Assembly (NCBI RefSeq): GCF_001570585.1
Contig: NZ_BBXF01000002.1
Location: forward strand, 1,763,765 to 1,827,764
Direction of reading: 5' to 3'
Length of the DNA: 64,000 nt
DNA from: Herbidospora daliensis
GTDB lineage: Bacteria > Actinomycetota > Actinomycetes > Streptosporangiales > Streptosporangiaceae
Positions 34,782 to 42,816 of this stretch are shown here, piece by piece (the first letter of the stretch is position 1; every line of letters begins with the position of its first letter). Position numbers and translations under genes: made by a program. Below the pieces are notes generated by a model. That model was not told the DNA's origin. It did not search any database and saw nothing but the letters and a program-made list of their open reading frames with translations.

Positions 34782-35716
34782 TCGCCACCGCTTTCGCCGG
34801 CGGCGTGCTCGGACTCGGGATTCTGCTGCTGCTCAGGGCGCTGTTCCCGCCGCGCCCGGGGCTCGCCACCCGGCTGGCGGCGCTCGACGTCGCGCGGACC
34901 GGGGAGGACGCGCCCAGGACGCCGCTCGTCGCGCCCGACGAGGAGGTCAGCGCCTTCCGGCAGGCGCTCGGGCAGCGGCTCGCCAAGTTCTACGCCTCAC
35001 GCGGGTGGGAGGCGCGGTCGATCCGGGCCGACCTCACGCTGCTGGGCAAGTCGTTCGAGGGGTTCCTGGCGACCAAAGTGCTGCTTGCCGTCTCGGGGCT
35101 GCTGGCCTTCCCGCTGCTGGTGGGGTGGCTGGCGGTCATGGGGTGGGGGGTGTCGTTCCAGATTCCGCTCTGGTCGGCGCTGCTGGTCAGCGTGATCTTC
35201 TTCTTCCTGCCCGACGTCCAGATCGGCAAGGACGCGGCGGTCCGCCGCCGCGACTTCCGGCACGCCGTCGGGGCGTTCCTCGACCTGGTCGCGATGAACC
35301 TGGCCGGCGGGCGGGGAGTGCCGGAGGCGCTCATGATGGCCGTCTCCGTCGGCACCGGCGCCGAGGTGAACGCGCCCGGCTCCAACTGGGCGATGGAGCG
35401 CATCCGCGAGGCGCTCGCCAACGCCCGGATCGTCGGCATCACCCCCTGGCAGGCCCTCGGCCAGCTCGGCGACGAGATCAACGTCGACGAGCTGCGGGAC
35501 CTGTCGGCCGCCCTCGGGCTCGTCGCCGACGACGGGGCCAAGGTCCGGTCGTCGCTGACGGCCCGCGCGGCCACGCTCCGCAGGCGCGAGCTGGCCGAGA
35601 TCGAGGGCAAGGCGGGCGAACGTTCGCAGTCGATGCTCGTGGCGCAGCTGCTGCTGTGCGCGGGCTTCGTGATCTTTCTCAGTTACCCGGCCGCGATGAA
35701 AATGTTGGGATCCTGA
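34778..35716 (+). CDS. tadC: TadC-like inner-membrane platform protein
   Basis: 312 residues from GTG at 34778, preceded by TTTGGAGG. Membrane helix at the start (ATAFAGGVLGLGILLLLRALF), two more near 100-150, T2SSF domain (RDFRHAVGAFLDLVAMNLAGGRGVPEALMMAVSVG..LRDLSAALGLVADDGAKVRSSL) and a final helix (LVAQLLLCAGFVIFLSYPAAM). Partner of TadB. Confidence 0.88.
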   Translation: MIATAFAGGVLGLGILLLLRALFPPRPGLATRLAALDVARTGEDAPRTPLVAPDEEVSAFRQALGQRLAKFYASRGWEARSIRADLTLLGKSFEGFLATKVLLAVSGLLAFPLLVGWLAVMGWGVSFQIPLWSALLVSVIFFFLPDVQIGKDAAVRRRDFRHAVGAFLDLVAMNLAGGRGVPEALMMAVSVGTGAEVNAPGSNWAMERIREALANARIVGITPWQALGQLGDEINVDELRDLSAALGLVADDGAKVRSSLTARAATLRRRELAEIEGKAGERSQSMLVAQLLLCAGFVIFLSYPAAMKMLGS

Positions 35717-35718
35717 AC

Positions 35719-35943
35719 ATGATCGATTACCTGGTGGCGATGATCAGCGTCCGTATCCACAAGGCGCGCACGGCCCCCTCCCGCGGGGCGTCGGCGGTCG
35801 AGTGGGCGATCATCACGGCGATCATCGCCGGGGTGGCGCTGGGCCTGGCCGCGCTCATCCAAGGTCTCGTCGAGTCCCGCTCGGCCGAGATCACCACCAA
35901 CTTCGGCGGCGGCGAATCCGGTGGCGGCGGCGGTGGTGAGTGA
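35719..35943 (+). CDS. flp: Flp-type major pilin
   Basis: 74 residues from ATG at 35719, two bases after the tadC stop. A basic leader with ARTAPSRG is followed by ASAVEWAIITAIIAGVALGLAALIQG, the Flp hydrophobic segment with the Glu at mature position 5 and prepilin peptidase cleavage expected after the Gly. The C-terminal tail FGGGESGGGGGGE is glycine-rich and longer than usual. No prepilin peptidase gene is present in the window. Confidence 0.88.
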   Translation: MIDYLVAMISVRIHKARTAPSRGASAVEWAIITAIIAGVALGLAALIQGLVESRSAEITTNFGGGESGGGGGGE

Positions 35944-36377
35944 GACGTCCTGACCGGCGGACCGACCGGCACGACCGGGGCGCGACCGTCATCGAGCTCG
36001 CGCTGCTCATGCCGGTCGTCCTGGTCGTGGTGCTGCTGATCGTCCAGATGGCCCTGTGGTTCCACGGGCGGCAGGTCGCCGACGCGGCCGCGCGCGAGGG
36101 GGCCAGGATCGCGCGGGCCGGCGACGACGACTGGCAGGGCGCCGCCGTGGCCAAGGCCCAGCAGATCATCCAGGCCATCGGGCCGGAGATCCTGCAGTCG
36201 GCCACGGCGACCGCGTGGGAGGAAGGCGACTCGCGCGGGGTGGAGGTGACGGGCAGCGCGGTGCAGGTCGTGCCGCTGCTGCCCGAGATCTCGTTCACGA
36301 TCACGGCCCGCTTCGGCGGGCCGGTGGAGTGTTTCCGGCCCGACGACGGCAGCGGGGGGTGTGCGCCCGATGGATGA
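35940..36377 (+). CDS. tadE: TadE-like minor pilin (pseudopilin)
   Basis: 145 residues; GTG start overlaps the flp stop. The RGATVIELALLMPVVLVVVLLIVQMALWFHGRQVADAAAREGARIAR segment is the TadE signature: prepilin site, conserved Glu, helix, then an Ala-rich stalk. The rest is a small extracellular domain with two Cys near the end (VECFRPDDGSGGC), possibly a disulfide. Confidence 0.88.
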   Translation: MRRPDRRTDRHDRGATVIELALLMPVVLVVVLLIVQMALWFHGRQVADAAAREGARIARAGDDDWQGAAVAKAQQIIQAIGPEILQSATATAWEEGDSRGVEVTGSAVQVVPLLPEISFTITARFGGPVECFRPDDGSGGCAPDG

Positions 36378-36762
36378 GCGGCTGACCGACCGGGGGTCGA
36401 TGTCGGTCGAGACGGTCATGCTGGCGCCCGTCCTGCTGCTCTTCCTGCTGTTCCTGGTCGGCGCCGGACGTGTCGTCGAAGCCCAGGGCGAGGTCAACGG
36501 CGCCGCCCGCGACGCCGCCAGGGCCGCCTCGGTGCAGCGCGACAGGAGCGCCGCGGAGGAGGCCGCCACGTCGGCGGCCACCGACGCGCTCGCCGACTGC
36601 CCGCCCGAGGTGTCGATGGCGGGCACCGACTGGCAGGAGGGAGGCGCGGTCGAGGTGACCGTGACCTGCACGCTCGACCTCGACTTCCTCGGCTTCGGCG
36701 CCGCCGTGACGATCACCGGCGACTCCGTCGTGCCGCTCGAACAGTTCCGGAGGGTCGAGTGA
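36370..36762 (+). CDS. Second TadE/TadF-like minor pilin
   Basis: 130 residues from ATG at 36370, inside the end of the previous gene; GTG at 36361 is an alternative. DRGSMSVETVMLAPVLLLFLLFLVGAGRVVEAQGEVNGAARDAARAAS follows the same prepilin plan with Glu at mature position 5. Two Cys (ADCPPEV, VTCTLDL) may pair outside the cell. Confidence 0.85.
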   Translation: MDERLTDRGSMSVETVMLAPVLLLFLLFLVGAGRVVEAQGEVNGAARDAARAASVQRDRSAAEEAATSAATDALADCPPEVSMAGTDWQEGGAVEVTVTCTLDLDFLGFGAAVTITGDSVVPLEQFRRVE

Positions 36763-37244
36763 GAAGGGCCGACCGGGGTTCCATGTCCACCTTCGTGGTG
36801 CTCTTCTCGGTCGCCGTCTTCCTGCTCGCGGGCCTGCTCGTCGACGGGGGCGCGGCGATCAACGCCCGGTTGCGCGCGGCCGACATCGCCGAGCAGGGCG
36901 CGCGGGCGGCGGCCGACCAGATCGACGTCGAGACGCTGCGCGCCACCGGGCAGCTGCGGCTGCTCGGCGACGCCGAGGTGTGCGGCCGGGCCGGCGAGAT
37001 CGTGTCCGCGCACGACGCCGACGGGGTCGCGATGGGTCGGTGCACGGTCGGGGCGGGCCAGACCGAGGTGACGGTGGAGGTGAGTGTCACATGGGAAGCG
37101 TTCTTCCTGGCCGCGATCGGGTTTCCGGGCTCGGAGATGACCGCGTCGGCGACGGCCGTCCCCGAGAGCGAGACGCTGGCGGCCGGAGGCCGGCTGCGGC
37201 TCGCGTCACTGAATCTGCCGCCAAGACAGGGAGACGGCGCGTGA
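36759..37244 (+). CDS. TadG/Rv3655c-like pilus assembly protein
   Basis: 161 residues from GTG at 36759 overlapping the previous stop. DRGSMSTFVVLFSVAVFLLAGLLVDGGAAINARLRAADIAEQGARAAADQID is the TadG-like start, without the conserved Glu, so it is probably not processed as a pilin. Two Cys (AEVCGRAG, MGRCTVG) may form a disulfide. The stop overlaps the start of the LysM/BTAD gene. Confidence 0.8.
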   Translation: MRRADRGSMSTFVVLFSVAVFLLAGLLVDGGAAINARLRAADIAEQGARAAADQIDVETLRATGQLRLLGDAEVCGRAGEIVSAHDADGVAMGRCTVGAGQTEVTVEVSVTWEAFFLAAIGFPGSEMTASATAVPESETLAAGGRLRLASLNLPPRQGDGA

Positions 37245-40200
37245 AACGGACCGCCGGCGACGTCTTCGCCGGTCTGGCGGCCCTCGTGGCGCTGGTCGGC
37301 CTGCTGGGCGGTGTCCCGTATGCCCTGATCCGGTTCGCCGGGCCGCCGATCCCCGAGGAACTGCTCGACCTCGACGCGCTGATGAGCCAGGTCGGCACCG
37401 AGACGATCATCGCCGTGCTGGTGCTGCTCGTGTGGGTCGCCTGGCTCCAGCTGGTGGTCTGCGTCCTGGTCGAGGTGTACGCCGGCATCCGCCGCATCGG
37501 CATGCCCGCGCGCGTCCCGCTGTCGGGCGGCACCCAGGTGCTGGCCAACCGGCTGGTCTCGGCCGTGCTGGTCCTCTTCACGGTCACGGCCGTCGCCGTG
37601 CCCCTGGCGAGGTTCGCCTCGACGCCCGTGATGCCCGTCAAGCCGACGCTGGTCAGCGCCGAGTCGACGATCCCCGAGCGCGCCGCCCTGGTGCCGCGCG
37701 GCGAGGTCAAGAAGGTGTACGTCGTCCAGCCGCCCCACGGCCGGCACCACGAGAGCCTGTGGGAGATCGCCGAGAAGTGCCTCGGAGACGGCCGCCGCTA
37801 CGGCGAGATCTACGAGCTCAACAAGCACAAGGAACAACCCGACGGCGCCCGCCTCCACATGGCCGACCTGATCCGTCCGGGCTGGGTCCTGGACATGCCG
37901 GGCGACGCCCGCAACACCCACGTGGTCCCCGCCGACGACAGCCGACCCGAGATCCTCAAAGACCACCCAGGCCCGCCCAGTACCGACAACTCCGAACGAA
38001 CCGCCCCAAATCCCGACCGGTCCACCCAACCCGACCGAGCGAGCCAACCCGACCGCACCACCCAACCCGACCGAGCGACTCAGCCCGACCGCACCACCCA
38101 GCCCGACCGGGACACCACCCGGCCGGGCGACGACACCCGCTTCGAGAACCGCGACAACACCCACGCCCAACCCCCGGGGGAGCGGCCCACCGCCGACCCG
38201 ACCCGGCCGCCCGCGGAGAACCGCCAACCCACCGCCAACCCGACTCCGCCGCCCGCCGCAGGGGAGGGCGATGCCACCCGCCCACCGGCCGCGACCGAGC
38301 CGACCCGCCCGCCGGTCGACGGCGACCTGACCCTCCCGGGAGACGCGAGCCGCCCGGGACTGGACAACTCCACCAGACCGCCCGCCACGGCGAACCCGGA
38401 AAACACGCGCCCCCCGGCCACGGGAGAACAAACCCGTCCCCCCGCCGAGACCGACCGCAACCGCCCGACCGCCGACCCGACCCGCCCCGGCCAGACCGAG
38501 ACCGGCAAACCCGGAACCGGCACGCCCGAGACCGGCAAACCGGGAACCGGCACGCCTGAGACCGGTAAGCCAGATTCAGCAAGGCCCGAGACCGGCAGTC
38601 AAGAGTCGGCCAGGCCCGAGACCGGTAGTCAAGAGTCGGCCAGACCGGAAACCGGCACGCATGAGTCGGCAAGGCCCGAGACCGGAAAACCCGAGGCCAC
38701 AGCCGACCCAGAACGTACACAACCCAGAAAACCGATCCCCACCGTCACCGCGACCACCCCCGCCGAGGAGGCCGGCATCGGGGACACCACGATCCCCCGT
38801 TCAGGCGTGATCGCCGCCCCAGACGGCGGCACCATCCTGACCACCCCGGCCGCCGCCCAGGGATGGACCGAGCAGGTCGACCTGGCCGACTTCCTCGCCG
38901 GGGCCGGGCTGCTCTCGGCGGGCCTGCTCCTGCTCCTGGGCAGGAGGCGCAGGCAGCAGCTCTGGACCCGCGCCTTCGGGCACCGCATCCAGCGCCCCAG
39001 GGGAGAGGCCGCCTCGGCGGAGGTCGCGATGCGGCTCGGCGCCGACGCCCCGGGCAGCCGCATCCTCGACTCCGGCCTGCGGCTGCTCGGCCGGCTGCTG
39101 GCCGAGGCCGACCGCCGCCCACCCGCCATCTACGCCCTGCACCTGTCGGCGCGCGGCATGGACCTGTGGGTGCATCCGCCGAGCCAGGACGCCCCGGCCC
39201 CCTTCGAGGCCGCCGACGGCGGGCAGATCTGGCGGCTGGCCGCCCACGAGGCCCGGCGCCTCGACGACCTGGCGCTGGCCGACGTCCCGGCCCCCTACCC
39301 GGGCCTGTTCTCCCTCGGCACCGCCGAGACCGGCCGGGTGCTGGTCGACCTCGAAGCCGCCCACGGCGTCATCAGCGTCGTCGGCCCGCAGGCCGTCGCC
39401 GCCCTGTCGGCGCTGGCCGTCGAGCTGGTCACCAACCGCTGGTCGGACACGATGAGGGTCACCCTCGTCGGCTTCGGCCAGGAGCTGCGCGCCATCGCCC
39501 CCGACCGGGTCGCCGTCGCGGCCTCGCTCGCCGAGGTCCTGCCGCAGTTCGAGAACGCCGCCCAGCCGCCCGACGTGCTCACCGGCCGCATCCACGGCCG
39601 GGCGCACGACCCCGTCCACCCGCCCCACTACCTGCTGAGCGCCGTCCAGCCGAGCGCCGATGAGGCGCGCAGGCTGGCGGTCCTGGCGAAGAACACCCGG
39701 TCGGCGGCCGGATACGTGATCGCGGCCCCGCTCCAGCACGCCACCTGGACGTGGGAGGTCACCGAAGACGGCCGCTCGGTCATCGACGCCCTGGGCTTCG
39801 ACGTGAAGGCGCAGCTGCTGCCGCGCCGCCACTACCAGGCCATCGTCGACCTGTTCCGCACCGCCGACGACAAACGGGGCGAACCGCTGCCGCTGCCGGA
39901 CATCCGCCGCCACGACGAGCCCCCGGCCATCGAGGTCCGCATCCTCGGCCCGATCGAGATCTCCCCGGTCAACGCCCTGGAGGAGGGCCGGGCCGCGCTC
40001 GCCAACGAACTGGTCGTCTACCTGGCCACCCACCCGGGCGGCGTGCACCCGGTCGTGCTGGGCGGGGTGCTGTGGCCGCGCGGCGTGCAGCCGATGGTCC
40101 GCGACGCCACCCTGGCCCGCGTCGCCGAATGGCTCGGCGCCGACCACCGGGGCCGCCCCTACCTGTACGCCGACCCCTCCGGCCGCCTCCACCTCAGCGA

Positions 40201-40660
40201 CGAGGTGAGAACCGACTGGTCGATGTTCCAGGACCTGGTCAGGCGCGGCGACCCCATGTCGCTGGAGAAGGCGCTGCACCTGGTCAGGGGCCCGCTGCTG
40301 AACTCCAGACCGGCCGGCCGCTACGCCTGGCTGGCCGCCGACCCGCTGGAGTTCGACATCACCGCGTCGGTCGCCGACGCCGCCCACCGGCTCTGCGAGT
40401 CGCGCCTCTACCGGGGCGACGCCGAGGCGGCCATCGCCGCCGCCAGGGCGGGGCTGCTGCTGGCCGCCGACGACGAAGGGCTCTGGCGCGACCTGCTCAG
40501 AGCCGCCCACGCCACCGGAGAACCGGCCCGGCTGCGCGCCGTCGTCGACGGACTGCACCGCCGGGCGGCCTCCCACCCATACGGAGGCGGCATGGCCCCC
40601 GAGACCGAAGCCCTCATCGACGAACTGCTCCCCGTGTGGCGAGCGACGACCACGGCGTGA
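37241..40660 (+). CDS. Membrane protein with external LysM and internal SARP-like BTAD domain
   Basis: 1139 residues from GTG at 37241. Three membrane helices (about 5-125) are followed by a LysM-like domain (about 160-225: GRHHESLWEIAEKCLGDGRRYGEIYELNK..GWVLDMP), about 280 residues of repeats (QPDRTT units, then ARPETGSQES units), a fourth helix (LADFLAGAGLLSAGLLLLLG, near 550) and RRRR. Positive-inside topology puts LysM outside and the rest inside. The C-terminal 240 residues match a SARP winged helix and BTAD (IEVRILGPIEISP..GVLWPRGV..DWSMFQDLV..AHATGEPARL). It could link peptidoglycan sensing to cytoplasmic response at the pilus site; this is inference. Confidence 0.75.
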   Translation: MKRTAGDVFAGLAALVALVGLLGGVPYALIRFAGPPIPEELLDLDALMSQVGTETIIAVLVLLVWVAWLQLVVCVLVEVYAGIRRIGMPARVPLSGGTQVLANRLVSAVLVLFTVTAVAVPLARFASTPVMPVKPTLVSAESTIPERAALVPRGEVKKVYVVQPPHGRHHESLWEIAEKCLGDGRRYGEIYELNKHKEQPDGARLHMADLIRPGWVLDMPGDARNTHVVPADDSRPEILKDHPGPPSTDNSERTAPNPDRSTQPDRASQPDRTTQPDRATQPDRTTQPDRDTTRPGDDTRFENRDNTHAQPPGERPTADPTRPPAENRQPTANPTPPPAAGEGDATRPPAATEPTRPPVDGDLTLPGDASRPGLDNSTRPPATANPENTRPPATGEQTRPPAETDRNRPTADPTRPGQTETGKPGTGTPETGKPGTGTPETGKPDSARPETGSQESARPETGSQESARPETGTHESARPETGKPEATADPERTQPRKPIPTVTATTPAEEAGIGDTTIPRSGVIAAPDGGTILTTPAAAQGWTEQVDLADFLAGAGLLSAGLLLLLGRRRRQQLWTRAFGHRIQRPRGEAASAEVAMRLGADAPGSRILDSGLRLLGRLLAEADRRPPAIYALHLSARGMDLWVHPPSQDAPAPFEAADGGQIWRLAAHEARRLDDLALADVPAPYPGLFSLGTAETGRVLVDLEAAHGVISVVGPQAVAALSALAVELVTNRWSDTMRVTLVGFGQELRAIAPDRVAVAASLAEVLPQFENAAQPPDVLTGRIHGRAHDPVHPPHYLLSAVQPSADEARRLAVLAKNTRSAAGYVIAAPLQHATWTWEVTEDGRSVIDALGFDVKAQLLPRRHYQAIVDLFRTADDKRGEPLPLPDIRRHDEPPAIEVRILGPIEISPVNALEEGRAALANELVVYLATHPGGVHPVVLGGVLWPRGVQPMVRDATLARVAEWLGADHRGRPYLYADPSGRLHLSDEVRTDWSMFQDLVRRGDPMSLEKALHLVRGPLLNSRPAGRYAWLAADPLEFDITASVADAAHRLCESRLYRGDAEAAIAAARAGLLLAADDEGLWRDLLRAAHATGEPARLRAVVDGLHRRAASHPYGGGMAPETEALIDELLPVWRATTTA

Positions 40661-40665
40661 GAACC

Positions 40666-41334
40666 ATGCCGAAACCCGCACATCACTGGATCACGGTCCC
40701 GCCCGGTCGTTACGTTCACCCCGTGCGCTGGGTAGCCGTCATCGGGCTCGTCACCGCCCTGACCGCCTGCGGAGCCCCGGCGGACAAGGGCTTCACGCCG
40801 CAGGGCGCGGGGTCGTCGAAGGCGGCCGTCGCGGCCCCGCCGGCGACCGCGGAGACCGTCGCGATCGCCGACGGCCTGGCCGTCTCGATCGAGTGGCCCG
40901 ACCGGCGCGACGACATGATCACCGCCTTCACCGACTCCTACGTGAACCAGTGGAAGGCGGTGGCCTCCGGCGGCGCCGACGAGGCGTATCTGGAGAACGT
41001 CGAAGACGAGGCGAGCCGGGTCGCCTACGCCTGGGTGTCCGGCTTCGCCAGGACCAAGACCTCGGCGAAGGGCACCGCCAAGCTCTACTCGATCAGGGTC
41101 ACCGCGGTCGACGGCCGGGGCGCCGAGGTCGACGCCTGCGTCGACACCTCGGGCATGCAGGTGGTCGACGCCGCCGACACCCCGCTGGCCCAGCAGCCCA
41201 ACTGGACCAAGCCTCCCAAGTCCATCTACTTCCAGGTCGCCGCCGTACGGCGAGGGGACGACGGAACCTGGCGCGTCAAGTTCTTCCAGCACGCCGCCTT
41301 TCCCGACCAAGCCGCGAAGGAGTGCCAACGGTGA
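40666..41334 (+). CDS. Putative lipoprotein in the Tad operon
   Basis: 222 residues from ATG at 40666; GTG at 40723 would give a tighter signal peptide (VRWVAVIGLVTALTACG). The LTAC lipobox predicts lipidation. The mature part has an NTF2-like or stalk-like fold outline (ITAFTDSYVNQWKAVASGGADEAYLENVEDEASRVAYAWV..YSIRVTAVDGRGAEVDACVD). Function unknown. It overlaps the next gene (GTGA) and probably belongs with pilus or envelope assembly. Confidence 0.65.
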   Translation: MPKPAHHWITVPPGRYVHPVRWVAVIGLVTALTACGAPADKGFTPQGAGSSKAAVAAPPATAETVAIADGLAVSIEWPDRRDDMITAFTDSYVNQWKAVASGGADEAYLENVEDEASRVAYAWVSGFARTKTSAKGTAKLYSIRVTAVDGRGAEVDACVDTSGMQVVDAADTPLAQQPNWTKPPKSIYFQVAAVRRGDDGTWRVKFFQHAAFPDQAAKECQR

Positions 41335-42257
41335 AAGCCGCGCTCGCGTTGACACTGGCCCTGAACCTGGCCGCCGCGCCCACCCCCGGCGGCGCCCACG
41401 GCAAGGGGTTCCAGACGGGCCGGACCGTCGGGGTCCAGCTGACCAACTCCGCCATCATCATCAGCGGCAACGGCACCAACGGCCGCGCCGACGGCTACCG
41501 GATCAAGCGCCCGTGCTGGTACGAACCCGGCAAGACCGCCGAAGACATGCTGCAGAGCCAGGAGCAGCTGCGCAGCTGGTGGTTCCACACCAACCCGGGC
41601 GGCACCGAAGAGGACTTCCAGAAGTTCCTGGAGCAGTACAAGGACAAGGTCGGCGAAGACGGCCGCTGGTGGTCGCCCGCCTACAACGCCGCCGACCCCG
41701 GCGGCATGGCCTGCTGGTCGGCGCTCGAAGGCGCGTTGTGGGTGCCCGAGGGCGAGACCCCGGCGGGCGGCATCACCATGGAGGAACTGCTCCAGATCGC
41801 CCGCGCCGCGCTGACCGTGCCCGAACCGACGATCCAGCTCAACCCCGACGCCAAGAGCTTCGTCAACCTGCCGACCTGGGTCTGGCTGGGCAACCAGGGC
41901 GCGACCACCCGGTCGGTCACCGCGACCCTGCCCGGCGTCATGTCGGCCACCGTCACCGCGACCCTCGACTCCATCAAGATCGACCCCGGCACGGGCAGCG
42001 ACCGCGCCGAGGTGAAACAGAACTGCGGCCCGAGCGGCCACCAGTACGTGAAGGGCGGCACGTTCTCCTGCGGGGTGCGCTACCTGCGGGCGTCGGCCGA
42101 CCAGCCGCGCAAGGTCTACACGCTGACCGTGACGACGGTCTGGCCGGTGACGAGCAATGTCGACCAGTCTGTCGTGCCCTTCGTTTACGATCCGGTTGAG
42201 GCGACGGTGACCCGAGACGTCCCCGTGGGTGAGGTGCAAACCTCTGTCGAGGGGTAG
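41331..42257 (+). CDS. Exported protein of unknown function at the end of the Tad operon
   Basis: 308 residues from GTG at 41331 overlapping the preceding stop. A short signal peptide (VKAALALTLALNLAAAPTPGGA) leads into a Trp-rich region (RPCWYEPGKTAEDM, SWWFHTNPGG, GRWWSPAYNAADPGGMACW) and a beta-rich second half (LPTWVWLGNQGATTRSVTATLPGVMSATVTATLDSIKIDPG) with Cys pairs at NCGPSG and FSCGVRY. No known enzyme motif. Likely secreted and acting with the lipoprotein or pilus. Confidence 0.65.
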   Translation: MKAALALTLALNLAAAPTPGGAHGKGFQTGRTVGVQLTNSAIIISGNGTNGRADGYRIKRPCWYEPGKTAEDMLQSQEQLRSWWFHTNPGGTEEDFQKFLEQYKDKVGEDGRWWSPAYNAADPGGMACWSALEGALWVPEGETPAGGITMEELLQIARAALTVPEPTIQLNPDAKSFVNLPTWVWLGNQGATTRSVTATLPGVMSATVTATLDSIKIDPGTGSDRAEVKQNCGPSGHQYVKGGTFSCGVRYLRASADQPRKVYTLTVTTVWPVTSNVDQSVVPFVYDPVEATVTRDVPVGEVQTSVEG

Positions 42258-42267
42258 TCGACTCATC

Positions 42268-42312
42268 CCGTGATCGTGCGTCCGTCACATCTCCTTCGGC
42301 GCACGATCACGG
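42268..42312. terminator. Bidirectional hairpin at the end of the Tad operon
   Basis: CCGTGATCGTGCG (42268-42280) pairs perfectly with CGCACGATCACGG (42300-42312) around a 19-base loop, between convergent stops at 42257 and 42319. No U-run follows, so it may also be a repeat or binding site. Confidence 0.6.
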
Positions 42313-42318
42313 CCCCAC

Positions 42319-42816
42319 CTAGACCTGCGCGCCTTCGTGGGCGAGCAGCCACTCCTTGACCGGCGTGCCGTAGTAGTAGCCGCCGTAGCCGCCCGTCGAG
42401 GGCAGCACCCGGTGACACGGCACGAACGGCGCGACCAGGTTCTGCGCGCACGCGCCGCCCGCCGCGCGGGCCGCCGTCCGCGGCATCCCGGCCCGCTCGG
42501 CCAGTTCCGCGTAGCTCACCGTCGTCCCGGCCCTGACCCCGCGGAGCGCGGTCAGGAGCCGCTGCCGCCGGTCGGTGCCGGGCTGAACGGCCGCGATGCC
42601 GTCGAGGGCGTCGAGGCGTCCGTCGAGATATTCCTTTACGGCTCCCGCCGCCCCTGGCACCTCCCCGACGGTCAGGCCCAGCTTCCGCAGTTCCGGAGAG
42701 AGCCGCACGAACATGGCCTCGGGGTCGCCGGTGAAGCCGGCCGCCACCAAAACGTCGTCGCGGGCGAGCATGGCCAGCGGTCCCACGGGCGTCTGCACGG
42801 TCTGAACGATGATCAT
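42319..42816 (-). CDS. ogt: Methylated-DNA--protein-cysteine methyltransferase
   Basis: 165 residues from ATG at 42816, with GAGGAG upstream. Transfers the alkyl group from O6-alkylguanine or O4-alkylthymine to Cys134 in the motif PCHRVLPSTGGYGGYYYG; single turnover. The helix-turn-helix TTVSYAELAERAGMPRTAARA is intact. ATGA overlap with the upstream alkylation-repair gene shows an adaptive-response operon. Confidence 0.93.
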   Translation of the reverse strand: MIIVQTVQTPVGPLAMLARDDVLVAAGFTGDPEAMFVRLSPELRKLGLTVGEVPGAAGAVKEYLDGRLDALDGIAAVQPGTDRRQRLLTALRGVRAGTTVSYAELAERAGMPRTAARAAGGACAQNLVAPFVPCHRVLPSTGGYGGYYYGTPVKEWLLAHEGAQV

